11,385 nucleotides of DNA from CAYFVR01 sp046541515 (GTDB lineage Bacteria > Desulfobacterota > Desulfobacteria > Desulfobacterales > Desulfococcaceae): NCBI GenBank assembly GCA_046541515.1, contig JBKHDD010000160.1, positions 1 to 11,385 of the forward strand, read 5' to 3'. The stretch's first letter is position 1. Each line of letters opens with the position of its first letter. Positions 1-6,626 of the stretch are shown in pieces. The position numbers and the translations under genes are program-made. A model generated the notes under the pieces. The model worked only from the letters and a program-made list of their open reading frames with translations. It did no database searches and was not told where the DNA came from.

Positions 1-5
1 CCCAT
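1..5 (-). CDS. 5' edge of a downstream gene, cut by the window
   Basis: On the minus strand an ATG shares bases with the stop of the DUF1573 gene (TGATG), the usual sign of translational coupling in an operon. Only ATG plus two bases lie in the window, so the product cannot be identified. Confidence 0.3.
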
Positions 6-727
6 CAGCCCTCCTTCTTGGGCCGGGGCGGCGGATCGAAAATGTTGCCGTAGACGCTGATCTTCAGCTCGGGCCGAACGTCGCTGTCGGTTTTCAGAAC
101 GATGGCGTCGAAGTAGCGGGCCTTCTCCCGCTTCAGGTTGGTCACCGTCACCTTGTAGCGCTTCCGTTCGTCCGCCTCGGAAACCGGCTCCTCCACCATT
201 TCCACGGCGACATTGCCCTCCTTCATCGGCCGAACCTCCACCACCGAAAAGGGAAAATCCTTTGCCGGAGTTATGGTCACGGTCTTGGACACTTCGTCTC
301 CCACCTTGCCGGCCATGCGGACGCGGGAAGGTTGAATGGTGGCGAAATTTTTGACTTGCCCGCGCAGAATCAGGTCGATATTTTGATTTTCGGGATCGTT
401 GGTGACGACGGTGGCGACTTGTCGATATTTTCTGCCGCCGTAGCCCGCGGTATCAACCTTAATCTTGATCTTTCCCTCCTCCCCGGGAGGGAGCCGCCTC
501 GGAAACGAGGCGGCCGAGCAGCCTCAGCCGGTTTTGATGCGGGCAATCTCCAGCATGGCCGCGCCGTCGTTGCGGATGACGAAATCATGGACGACTTGAT
601 CACCGTCCAGCACCGACTCGAACTCGTACACCGGCTCCGGCACCTTTGCGACCGGCGCTTCGGCCGCGACGGCCGTTCCGGCTCCCGCGATCAGCAGGGC
701 CATCAGGCAAAACACAATGTGTTTCAT
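5..727 (-). CDS. Exported DUF1573 protein with an in-frame UGA, candidate selenoprotein
   Basis: About 240 residues if the single internal UGA is read through. Residues 1-22 form a signal peptide (MKH, hydrophobic core, AVAA), so the protein is probably periplasmic. The body matches DUF1573: a beta-sandwich start (VYEFESVLDGD...VVHDFVIRNDG), the motif region where relatives have C-G-C, then PPGEEGKIKIKV and VVTNDPEN. The UGA (524-526, codon 68) stands exactly where relatives have the first Cys, giving T-G-[UGA]-G-C-S. The same frame then stays open to the stop at 5 with clear family sequence on both sides, which argues against a frameshift relic. The ATG at 727 was chosen because it opens the signal peptide and has AAGGAG 11 bases upstream. 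A further gene begins at the stop through a TGATG overlap. DUF1573 function is not firmly known; periplasmic redox or scaffold roles are guesses. The alternative is a pseudogene with one nonsense mutation. Confidence 0.75.
493..526 (-). promoter_or_regulatory. Candidate bacterial SECIS element behind the in-frame UGA
   Basis: In the mRNA, UGA is followed by 9 bases and then a perfect 9-bp stem, GCCGCCUCG / CGAGGCGGC, closed by loop UUUC. The loop begins 18 bases after the UGA, in the range of known bacterial SECIS hairpins such as that of fdhF. The G that closes the loop would be the first loop base if the last pair opens, matching the usual apical G. The hairpin-coded residues (S-A-A-S-F-P-R-R) look less like the family consensus than the flanks, as expected if RNA structure constrains the codons. 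SelB binding is inferred. Confidence 0.6.
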
Positions 728-1065
728 GATGCAACTTGCTCCTTTGTTTTCGGTCAACCAACCGCGAACGAGCTTCCCGGCGGTCGGCGGGTTGGATTAG
801 ATCCGACGTCCACCGGCGCAGGGGAACCCGCACGTGGGTCCACTTCCAAAATCAAAGAGGCATTAAAATCCCATCTTGCCCCGATGTCAAGGCCCCCGAA
901 ATCCCGGAAGCCATCCAAGAAGTCGAAAGACGGCCTTTCCCCCTGAATTCACCGGCGGATCGGAATTCGGAAAAACGAGACTCCGCCCATCGAGGAGGAG
1001 GAGGCATTGCGCGCCTCGTTTGCCGTTCGGATATCCGTTTCCCCGCCTCGGGCCGGGCGCACGCG
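728..1065. other. Intergenic region upstream of the DUF1573 gene
   Basis: No coding region is convincing here on either strand; the open frames are GC-rich shadows. The DUF1573 gene must have its promoter here because the operon upstream ends in a terminator, but no clear -35/-10 pair is visible. A 10-bp palindrome CGGATATCCG sits at 1028-1037, and its core CGGATATCC recurs in the loop of the adjacent terminator. Confidence 0.4.
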
Positions 1066-1097
1066 AAAACGCCGGGGCCGGATATCCCGCCCCGGCG
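1066..1097 (-). terminator. Rho-independent terminator of the betaine operon
   Basis: A perfect 9-bp stem (CGCCGGGGC at 1070-1078 with GCCCCGGCG at 1089-1097) and a 10-base loop is followed, on the minus strand, by TTTT. It starts about 36 bases after the SDMT stop codon. The U-tract is short, so termination may be partial. Confidence 0.7.
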
Positions 1098-1132
1098 CGA
1101 AAGGCGCGTCGGCCTGAAGGTTGAAGGAAGGA

Positions 1133-1984
1133 TTATCCCTTCTTCTTGAAGTGCAGAATGCCCCAGTCCAGATAGCCCTGCCGTCCCGCCTTCACCCAGT
1201 TTTTCAGGCCGGTTTTCATCCGCTCGATGTATTCGGCGCCGATTTTGCCCTGGCCGATCAGATCGTTCTGCATGTCTTGGGTCACGTTGTGCACCCGCTG
1301 ATAATGGGTGGGAAGCTGGGCGTGATGATCCAGAAAATCGGCCATTTCCAGCCCGTTCTTTTTGCCTTCCTCTTCGTAGAACTTCAGGCTGCCCAGGCTG
1401 GTCAGATGAATCCGGTCGTACACCGGCTGAAGCACATCCTTGGGCGTTCCCTCGGCCTCCATAATGTCGGTGAAGATGAACTCGCCGCCGGGCTTCAACA
1501 CCCGGGCGATCTCCGACACCACCTTGGCCCGGTCGCCGCTGTGCAGAATGGCGTCCTGAGACCAGACCACGTCGAAGCTCTCGTCGGGAAAGGGGATATC
1601 CTCAAAGCTGCCGTCCACCACCTCGATCAGGTGGTCGAGGCCCTGGGCCTTGTTCATCTCCCGGTCCCGCTCGTTTTCCTTCTCGCTCAGATTGAGGGCC
1701 ACCACTTCCCAGCCCCGAGTCTTGGCCAGATACCGGGCCGCGCCGCCGTAGCCGGCGCCCACGTCCAGCACCCGAAGCTTTCCGGAGGCCTCGATCTGGT
1801 CCGCCATGGTCTCCACGGTTTTTCGGCTGGCTTCGGAAATGTCGCCGTCCGGGCGGTCGTACAGCCCGACATGGATGTCCTCGCCCCCCCAGACCAGGAA
1901 ATAAAAGTTATCGGCGTCGTCGCTGTTGTAGTAGGTCCGCGCGGTTTCCACCGCGCCGGAATAGGCCGATTGCGAAGCAGACAT
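1133..1984 (-). CDS. sdmt: Sarcosine/dimethylglycine N-methyltransferase (SDMT)
   Basis: A 283-residue SAM-dependent methyltransferase, the usual length for SDMT (about 280). It would methylate sarcosine to dimethylglycine and then to glycine betaine in the cytoplasm. Visible features: an N-terminal YYNSDDADNFYFLVWGGEDIHVG segment typical of SDMT and related substrate pockets, motif I VLDVGAGYGG at residues 72-81, an acidic post-I stretch, FDVVWSQDAILHS (motif II/III region), LKPGGEFIFTD, and a C-terminal dimethylglycine-type tail ending in HFKKKG. The start has GGGAGG 5 bases upstream. It follows the GSMT gene by 16 bases, so the two are co-transcribed, and a hairpin terminator follows. Family identity is strong. 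The split between the SDMT and a related sarcosine methylase is judged from its pairing with GSMT. Confidence 0.9.
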   Translation of the reverse strand: MSASQSAYSGAVETARTYYNSDDADNFYFLVWGGEDIHVGLYDRPDGDISEASRKTVETMADQIEASGKLRVLDVGAGYGGAARYLAKTRGWEVVALNLSEKENERDREMNKAQGLDHLIEVVDGSFEDIPFPDESFDVVWSQDAILHSGDRAKVVSEIARVLKPGGEFIFTDIMEAEGTPKDVLQPVYDRIHLTSLGSLKFYEEEGKKNGLEMADFLDHHAQLPTHYQRVHNVTQDMQNDLIGQGKIGAEYIERMKTGLKNWVKAGRQGYLDWGILHFKKKG

Positions 1985-2000
1985 TGATCCTCCCGTTGTT

Positions 2001-2831
2001 TTATTGCGTTTTTTCGTCGTCGTCGAAGTACTCTTTCTCCGCGATGTGGACGAAGAAGTCCGGATCGGTGTCTCGGTAGGTTTCCTTGAAATCCCCGTAG
2101 GTATTCACCGTCTGAAAGCCGACTTCCAGCATCAGGTTGCGCAGGTATTCCTTGCGCAGCGGGAACATGTTCAGATGAAACTCGGTGTTGTCCGGAAACG
2201 CGTACCGAAACCGGGCCAGACCTTCGTCCACGTGCTCAGGCTCGGCCACCACGTCTTTCCCGCAATAGTAGTATTTGTGTTTGGATTTGTACCCGTTGTC
2301 CAGAATGGCGTCGTAATTTCGTTGATCCAGAATCAGCACGCCGTCGTGGGCCAGCATGGAATAGTACTCGGCCAGGGCCTTGCGGCGATCCCGCTCCCGG
2401 AACAGGTGGGTGAAGGAATTGCCCAGGCAGATGATGGCGTCGAATTCGCCGTGGACGTCCCGGTTCAGGAACCGCCAGTCGGCGTGGGTGGTTTTGAGCA
2501 CGTGGCCGTAGCGCTGGGCGTTGTCGAACGCCTTCACCAGCATGGCCGGGGAGCCGTCCACGCTGGTCACGTCAAAGCCGGCCTGGAGCAGACGGACGGA
2601 ATGAAAACCGGTGCCGGTGGCCACGTCCAGCACTCGCTCGGCGCCGCGTTTCTTTAATTGATCGATGAAAAAATCCCCTTCGCTTTTGGCCCGGCGCTCC
2701 CAGTCGATCAGCTGGTCCCATTTTTCCGCGAACGACATGACGTACTCGTCCTGATAGTGGCCGGACTCGCGGACCCGGATGGGATCGGCGCCGAAACATT
2801 GGTCGCAAGGGATGGCGTTTACGGTCTGCAT
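2001..2831 (-). CDS. gsmt: Glycine/sarcosine N-methyltransferase (GSMT)
   Basis: A 276-residue class I methyltransferase that converts glycine to sarcosine and sarcosine to dimethylglycine using SAM, the first steps of de novo betaine synthesis. Landmarks: the GSMT-type N-terminus (DPIRVRESGHYQDEYV, residues 16-31), motif I VLDVATGTG at 67-75, the acidic ribose-binding D92 in SVDGSPAML, NSFTHLF at 138-144, LILDQRNYD, and the C-terminal DFFVHIAEKEY. The frame runs open to 3398, but I choose the ATG at 2831: it has a full AAGGAGGT Shine-Dalgarno with 7-8 bases of spacing, and homology begins just after it, while the upstream translation looks random. It is the first gene of the operon with SDMT. 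In other halophiles such operons respond to salt; nothing here proves that. Confidence 0.92.
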   Translation of the reverse strand: MQTVNAIPCDQCFGADPIRVRESGHYQDEYVMSFAEKWDQLIDWERRAKSEGDFFIDQLKKRGAERVLDVATGTGFHSVRLLQAGFDVTSVDGSPAMLVKAFDNAQRYGHVLKTTHADWRFLNRDVHGEFDAIICLGNSFTHLFRERDRRKALAEYYSMLAHDGVLILDQRNYDAILDNGYKSKHKYYYCGKDVVAEPEHVDEGLARFRYAFPDNTEFHLNMFPLRKEYLRNLMLEVGFQTVNTYGDFKETYRDTDPDFFVHIAEKEYFDDDEKTQ

Positions 2832-3600
2832 GAAAAAAACCTCCTTTTTGCCGTTAAAGAACGAAATGTCGGGTTCCGGCCGGATCGATGGCGAAGACAA
2901 GGATCGCCGGTCCGGATGCCCGTTGGCGACTTTGCGGCCGTCCGTCCGCGCGGCAGGCGCACCGGCGGGCGGGATCTCGCGCGGAACGGCGCGTTGGGGA
3001 TGGCCCGGGATACTCGGGATACCCGAGATAAAACAATCGTCGGGATGGCTGGGAATGGTTGGCGAGCGCGATTGCCGCAACGGCTCGTTCCCCATGGAAT
3101 GGTGAAAAAAACCGGATGAAAAGGCGCGCGCCATGGCACACCAATCGCGCAAAAATCCTATGGAATTTGGGCGCATGACAAGATTGTCGCTTGAAGTCGC
3201 ACAATTGATGCGATTTCCGTACCAAGATTTTCCCGCAAAAAAAATTGCGGAATCAATCGATTCAATCTCAATGAAATCCGAAAGGATGGGAAAGAAAGGC
3301 CGGAGACTTTGGCGGGGCCGAGCGGGCCGGTCGGAATGGGGTCCCGCGTGGCGGAGGTGGGAAGGATGGATACGCTTTTTCCAACCCGGGCCTAACAAAT
3401 GGGAACAAAATACACGCCCACGCCAATTTTGTTGAATTGGAAAAAATTAGTTTAAAAAACAAGTACAAAGCGAAGGTGAAGGAATCGGGCGCTACGGAAA
3501 AACATCCATAATTTTCCGTTACGACGCGCCATTGGTTGAAACAAAAGGAATGTTTTGAGAAAAATTTTCTCGGAAACGAGTCGATCAAACGCGCCAAAGG
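2832..3600. other. Long noncoding region upstream of the betaine operon
   Basis: About 770 bases without a credible gene; it is GC-rich near the operon and distinctly AT-rich from about 3180 to 3600. Inverted repeats: CTCGGG-ATA-CCCGAG (3013-3027), CCGCAA-N6-TTGCGG with an A6 spacer (3233-3250), GAATC-N4-GATTC (3250-3263), CCAATT-N6-AATTGG (3423-3440) and GAGAAAA-A-TTTTCTC (3557-3571). A possible minus-strand promoter is TTGTCA (3176-3181) with TAGGAT (3155-3160), but its 15-bp spacing is short, so I give it low weight. If used, the mRNA would have a leader of roughly 320 bases. Confidence 0.4.
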
Positions 3601-3622
3601 CCGACGCCATGGGTCGCGACCG

Positions 3623-3900
3623 GTTGACGATCTTGTCGGACAAACCGCCTTCGCCCAGAACCACCTTCAGCGAGCCGTGGGCCGCGATCTTTTCCGGCGC
3701 GTCCAGCTCTCGCAGCCGCATCAAGGCGGGATTGTTTTCCAGGATCTTGACGGTGTTGGCCTGGCGCCGCATGGCGGCCGTCTCTTACCGACGGGTGGTC
3801 AGGCCGGCCTCGGCCTTCTTGCGGGCCTCCATCGCCGGGCAGAATCACGTCGCGGACGCCCAGGCCCACAACCTCCATTCCGAAGGCGGCCGCCCGCCGG
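3623..3900 (-). pseudogene. Slipin (stomatin/SPFH family) C-terminal fragment, decayed
   Basis: Two frames together give the C-terminal part of a slipin. The first reads AAAFGMEVVGLGVRDVILPGD (from about 3896). The frame then shifts near 3831, with about eight residues missing, into MEARKKAEAGLTTRR. Next comes a TAA (3785-3787) where relatives have Glu, and then ETAAMRRQANTVKILENNP, LMRLRELDAPEKIAAHGSL and KVVLGEGGLSDKIVN. The N-terminal membrane hairpin and most of the SPFH domain are absent, replaced upstream by a tRNA-like element. After KIVN the frame runs on into unrelated DNA. Intact slipins are membrane-anchored scaffold proteins of about 250 residues. To my knowledge they are found next to rtc genes in some bacteria, which fits the divergent rtcR relic. 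Family identity is strong; it is very unlikely to make a working protein. Confidence 0.8.
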
Positions 3901-3951
3901 CGCTTGCCGCGGTGGGCCGGTTGCCCGGCCAGAAAGGGTTTGCAGCCTTTG

Positions 3952-4024
3952 TCCTTGGCGCGGGATTCGAACCCGCCACAACCGTGACGGCGTCACGGCG
4001 CTCCGCCCATCGGGCGAACCAGGG
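3952..4024 (-). tRNA. tRNA-like cloverleaf, probably a pseudo-tRNA
   Basis: On the minus strand 73 bases fit standard tRNA geometry. The acceptor is CCCTGGT with GCCAAGG (C-A mismatch at 3-70, G-U at 7-66), and position 8 is T. The D-arm is GCCCGATGGGCGGAGC with one C-A mismatch, and base 26 is G. The anticodon arm is CCGTG-ACGCCGT-CACGG, followed by a 5-base variable loop. The T-arm is perfect: GCGGG-TTCGAAT-CCCGC. The discriminator is A, with no encoded CCA. Read literally the anticodon would be GCC, but base 33 is C instead of the near-universal U, and positions 14 and 21 are G instead of A. Most deviations are A/T to G/C changes, so this looks like a decaying tRNA, in the same decayed region as the slipin and rtcR relics. 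It could instead be a tRNA-like RNA belonging to the repair operon. Amino-acid identity is not assigned. Confidence 0.5.
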
Positions 4025-4457
4025 GGGCCATGGCCGACGCCTTCGTCGCAATCCATGTCCGGAACGCGCTCCTTGAAAAGCCGTCCCCGGAAACGTGTCC
4101 GGGATCTCGAACCCAAGAGGCGCGCCGCTGGCGCCGTCGTGGCGTCCAAAGACCAGTCAAGATTGGCGCCAGGCACTCGGACAACGACCGGCAAATCGGA
4201 AACCTGCCGGAAAACGGAAAAGAAATCCTATTCTCGGAGGCGCGCCCAAACCCGGAAGCCCGTCCGTGCGCCTGGAAAGGCCGGCCATGAGAACGGCCCG
4301 GCCCGACCACGTCGGTCATGCCCCAATCGACCCGCCAACGGCTGCTGACCGATCGGGACCAACAAGGCGGCCGCCGGGAAAATTGGGCCGCTCGGGGATG
4401 GAAGCCGGCCGATCTGGAGGCCGAGGAAATTTATTCGGACGGTACGTCTGGGAATTT
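4025..4457. other. Spacer between the divergent relics
   Basis: No convincing gene in any frame. In an intact locus this would hold the divergent control region and the N-terminal CARF domain of RtcR, but I cannot recognise CARF sequence. A weak -24/-12-like match lies on the minus strand: GG at 4203-4204 and GC at 4191-4192, exactly 10 bases apart, with TTTGC at -12 but TTT instead of CAC after the GG. A sigma-54 promoter facing the tRNA-like element and slipin relic would be expected there, so it could be a worn promoter. Confidence 0.3.
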
Positions 4458-5338
4458 CCGCCGGGCGAATACGCCATCATCGGCCTGGACCTCTCCCGCC
4501 ACGACCGGATCGCCATGCGTTTTCGGGAGGAGCGGCGAGACGACATTTCCTTCCTCAAATCCGGCATCGAAACTCGGAACCCCGCCTTCAACGCGCCCAT
4601 GGAGCGGATCGAGCGCGTGGCCGCCCCGCCGCCGATCCCATGCCGCCGACCGGCCCCACCGGCGCGGGCAAGACGGCCCCGGCCCGGCGGATTTTCGAGC
4701 TGAAACGAAGCCGCCGCCAGATGTCCGGCCGGTTCGCGGAGGTCAACGGCGCCACTTTGCGGGGCGACATGGCCACGTCCACGCCGTTCGGGCACGAGAA
4801 AGCTGCGTTCACCGGGACGGTGAATCGGCGGGAGGGCTTGTTGCGGGCGGCGGACGGCGGCGTGCCGTTTCTGGACGAGGCGGGGGAGTTGGGCGGAAAC
4901 GAGAGCGGTCCATGCCGCTCATGGCCATCCAGGAAAAGCGGTTCTTGCCGGCGGGATCGGGCAAAGAGGCGACCGGCGATTTCCAGCTTATCTGTGGAAC
5001 GAACAAAGATTTGAGCCGGGAGGCCGCGGCGGGCCGCTTCCGGCCGGACCTGCTGGCCCGGATCAACCTGTGGGACTTCGCGATGCCGGGTCTGCGGGAC
5101 CGCCCAGAGGACATCGCCCCCAACCTGGACTTGGAGCTGGAGAAATTCCCCCGAGGCGCCGGACGCCGAGGCCCGACGACGGTTTCTGGATTTCGCGGTC
5201 TCGGGAGAAGCGGCCTGGGCCGCCAATTTCCGAGATTTCATCAACGGAGCGGCAACTCCAATGGCGACCCTGGGCCGGGGCGGCCGCGTCACCGCCGGGG
5301 AGGTGGACGAAGAGATCGAACGGCTGCGGAGGTCATGG
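4458..5338 (+). pseudogene. rtcR: rtcR relic (sigma-54 activator of the RNA-repair operon)
   Basis: Pieces in three frames line up in order with RtcR. Frame one: PPGEYAIIGLDLSRHDRIA, then FLKSGIETRNPAFN. Near 4620-4640 the frame shifts to GPTGAGKT (Walker A), ELKRSRRQMSGRFAEVNGAT, LRGDMATSTPFGHEKAAFTG and FLDEAGELG. Near 4905 it shifts again to MAIQEKRFLPAGSGKE, DFQLICGTNKDLS, RPDLLARINLWDFAMPGLRD and RPEDIAPNLDLELE. Near 5150 it shifts back to FLDFAVSGEAAWAANFRDFI and MATLGRGGRVTAGEVDEEI ending RLRRSW. The N-terminal CARF sensor and the C-terminal DNA-binding part are missing. The GAFTGA sigma-54 contact loop is changed to AAFTGT. Intact RtcR is about 530 residues and turns on rtcBA when its CARF domain binds broken tRNA. 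The relic stops about 20 bases short of the Nudix gene's 3' end. Identity is secure; function is lost. Confidence 0.9.
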
Positions 5339-5357
5339 AGCGCGGAAATTCCGCAAA

Positions 5358-5771
5358 TCACACCATCCCCAAGGCCCGGAAAATCTTGAGGGTCTTGGGC
5401 GTAAATCGCTCCGGATCGTCGGCGATGTCCCCGTGGCTCAGCATTTCGTAGCCGTAGCTTTCCTCGCCGTCCATCTCCACCTCGTCCAACTCGTCCGGCG
5501 TGATTTCCATCCGGTATACGAAATTATCCTGCCCCTTCAGCCGAACAAATCGGGGCTTCAGGCCCAGGCTCGCGGCTTTCCGCGCCAGGACGCCGGTTTT
5601 TTCCTCCTCGCGCAGCTCCCGCAACAGGCCCTGGATCCGGGTCTCCCCTTTTTCAATTTTCCCGCCCAGCAATTCCAGCTTGCCGTCCTTTTGGGGCTTG
5701 CCGGGGGCGCGTTTCAACGAAAACAGATACCGTTCTCCCTGCAGGATGAACACCTTGGCGACGGATTGCAT
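5358..5771 (-). CDS. Nudix hydrolase, 137 residues
   Basis: A small Nudix-fold pyrophosphohydrolase. The Nudix box spans residues 37-60: G37, five residues, E43, seven residues, then R51-E52-L53-R54-E55-E56, which carries the metal-binding glutamates. The expected x-G-U end is displaced: E57-K58-T59 come before G60-V61, two residues more than the consensus GX5EX7REUXEEXGU. Substrate (nucleotide, sugar nucleotide, cofactor) cannot be told from sequence. The ATG at 5771 has GGAGG 8 bases upstream; the upstream in-frame extension lacks family sequence. A strong sigma-70 promoter lies about 180 bases upstream, so the mRNA has a leader of about 170 bases. The gene stands alone; its 3' end abuts the rtcR relic on the other strand. 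A 13-base palindrome, GCGGAA-A-TTCCGC at 5342-5354, lies just past the stop codon, but no clear terminator is visible. Confidence 0.85.
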   Translation of the reverse strand: MQSVAKVFILQGERYLFSLKRAPGKPQKDGKLELLGGKIEKGETRIQGLLRELREEEKTGVLARKAASLGLKPRFVRLKGQDNFVYRMEITPDELDEVEMDGEESYGYEMLSHGDIADDPERFTPKTLKIFRALGMV

Positions 5772-5931
5772 GGGAACTGCCTCCGATTGGGCTTCCTGGA
5801 AAAGGCCGGGCGTCCGGAAACGTCGGCCGGGACCGCTTTTGGGGAAGTGCGGAATGGTCAATTGCCGGCCGGGGGAACGGTGGGAGGCGAGAGCCGCGAC
5901 GCCCGAAAAGGGGAACGCGCTTCTAATCAAG
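5772..5931 (-). other. 5' leader of the Nudix gene
   Basis: The expected transcript start near 5943 leaves about 170 untranslated bases, GC-rich and with no ORF of interest. I recognise no riboswitch or attenuator, only the GGAGG site before the start codon. Confidence 0.35.
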
Positions 5932-5947
5932 CTTCGCCCCGGCGAAG
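5932..5947. promoter_or_regulatory. Operator-like palindrome at the Nudix transcription start
   Basis: CTTCGCC-CC-GGCGAAG, perfect 7-bp arms. It lies directly downstream of the -10 box and spans the predicted +1, a classic position for a repressor. The binding protein is unknown. Confidence 0.45.
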
Positions 5948-5949
5948 TC

Positions 5950-5978
5950 ACTATAGCTCCAAACGACCCGTTTTCCAA
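5950..5978 (-). promoter_or_regulatory. Sigma-70 promoter of the Nudix gene
   Basis: Minus strand: -35 TTGGAA (5973-5978), 17-bp spacer, -10 TATAGT (5950-5955), with 4/6 and 5/6 matches to consensus at ideal spacing. Flanking TCCAAAC (5958-5964) and GTTTGGA (5984-5990) form a second inverted repeat around the -35 box. Confidence 0.6.
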
Positions 5979-6122
5979 TACCGGTTTGGATGGGCGGGCG
6001 AAAAATTTTTGGTTGCGGTCGATTTTTTTCGTTGGCCATGGTGGGCGCCTCCCGGTTCATCGCTCGGATTGCCGGCGCCGCCTCAACGCGGCGGATTGGC
6101 GTCGGCCGGTGGCCCGAAAATG

Positions 6123-6160
6123 AAAAAGCCGCGACGTTCCGAAAAGGAACTCGCGGCTTT
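6123..6160 (-). terminator. Rho-independent terminator of the receiver gene
   Basis: A 15-bp stem with one bulged base (AAAGCCGCGA-c-GTTCC with GGAAC-TCGCGGCTTT) and loop GAAAA. On the minus strand the stem runs into TTTTTC. It lies about 70 bases after the receiver gene's stop, which suits that gene. Confidence 0.8.
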
Positions 6161-6228
6161 ACGCGCTTGCCGATCCCGCCGAAAAAAACGAGGGACGGGT
6201 TTTCCGGCCAACGGAGATTCAACCGCCC

Positions 6229-6597
6229 TCAGGAGGTGGAAATGTAGCGCCCCATCAGGTTCCCGATATCTTTCATGGTGGTTCTCTGCTTGGGGAGAAA
6301 ATGGTCCGCTCCGGCCTCTTCGGCGGCTTCCCGATATTCGGGCAGATCGTAGTTGGTGTGAATGATGATCACGATGTCCGGGTCCCCGGCCTTAATTTTG
6401 CGCGTGAGAACCAGTCCGTTGTCTCCCGGAAGCTGGATGTCCATGAAAATCACTTCCGGCCTCTCGCGCAGGACAACCTCCAAGGCTTCTTCCCCGGTGG
6501 CCGCCTCCAAAAGCGAGATATCGGGGAACATGTAGGACAAAATTTCCGCCAACGTTTGTCGGAGGCACTGGTTGTCCTCCACAATCAAAACATTCAT
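6229..6597 (-). CDS. Stand-alone response-regulator receiver protein (CheY-like)
   Basis: 122 residues, a single REC domain with no output domain. Acidic pair E7-D8 in LIVEDN, phospho-acceptor D53 in FMDIQLPGDNG, T81 in IIHTNYD, and K103 in FLPKQ are all present, so it should be phosphorylated normally. It may act by protein-protein contact, as a phosphorelay intermediate or with a separate effector. No histidine kinase lies in the window. The ATG at 6597 is where homology begins, but no clear Shine-Dalgarno precedes it; initiation may depend on a short upstream ORF whose stop overlaps this ATG (ATGA). An alternative TTG start at 6666 would add 23 residues unlike REC sequence. A strong terminator follows. 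Confidence 0.85.
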   Translation of the reverse strand: MNVLIVEDNQCLRQTLAEILSYMFPDISLLEAATGEEALEVVLRERPEVIFMDIQLPGDNGLVLTRKIKAGDPDIVIIIHTNYDLPEYREAAEEAGADHFLPKQRTTMKDIGNLMGRYISTS

Positions 6598-6626
6598 CGG
6601 GGGATCCCGTCCGCAGGCAGTGTCAT
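6594..6626 (-). CDS. Possible 10-residue leader peptide coupled to the receiver gene
   Basis: ATG at 6626 with GGAAGG four bases upstream opens MTLPADGIPR and stops at a TGA that overlaps the receiver's ATG (ATGA). The receiver gene has no good ribosome site of its own, so translation may pass from this ORF to it. Such short ORFs arise easily by chance. Confidence 0.35.
   Translation of the reverse strand: MTLPADGIPR

Noticed and set aside
1121..1987. Long plus-strand open frame opposite SDMT
   Set aside because: It is the antisense shadow of a clear methyltransferase gene; its protein has no recognisable features.
2832..3398. In-frame N-terminal extension of the GSMT gene to 3398 (465 residues in total)
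   Set aside because: The ATG at 2831 has a near-perfect Shine-Dalgarno and family homology begins right after it; the upstream translation is Arg/Pro/Ser-rich without recognisable sequence.
3785..3787. Recoding of the slipin stop codon
   Set aside because: It is TAA, not TGA, and the same gene also has a frameshift and lacks its N-terminal half, so decay explains it.
4095..4130. A second T-arm-like sequence on the minus strand (GGGTTCGAGATCCC)
   Set aside because: The loop is one base too long, the variable region would be only two bases, and no D-arm or acceptor partner is present.
5342..5354. GCGGAA-A-TTCCGC palindrome after the Nudix stop as a terminator
   Set aside because: A one-base loop cannot form a hairpin of that stem and no U-tract follows; at most a 13-base palindrome at the edge of the rtcR relic.
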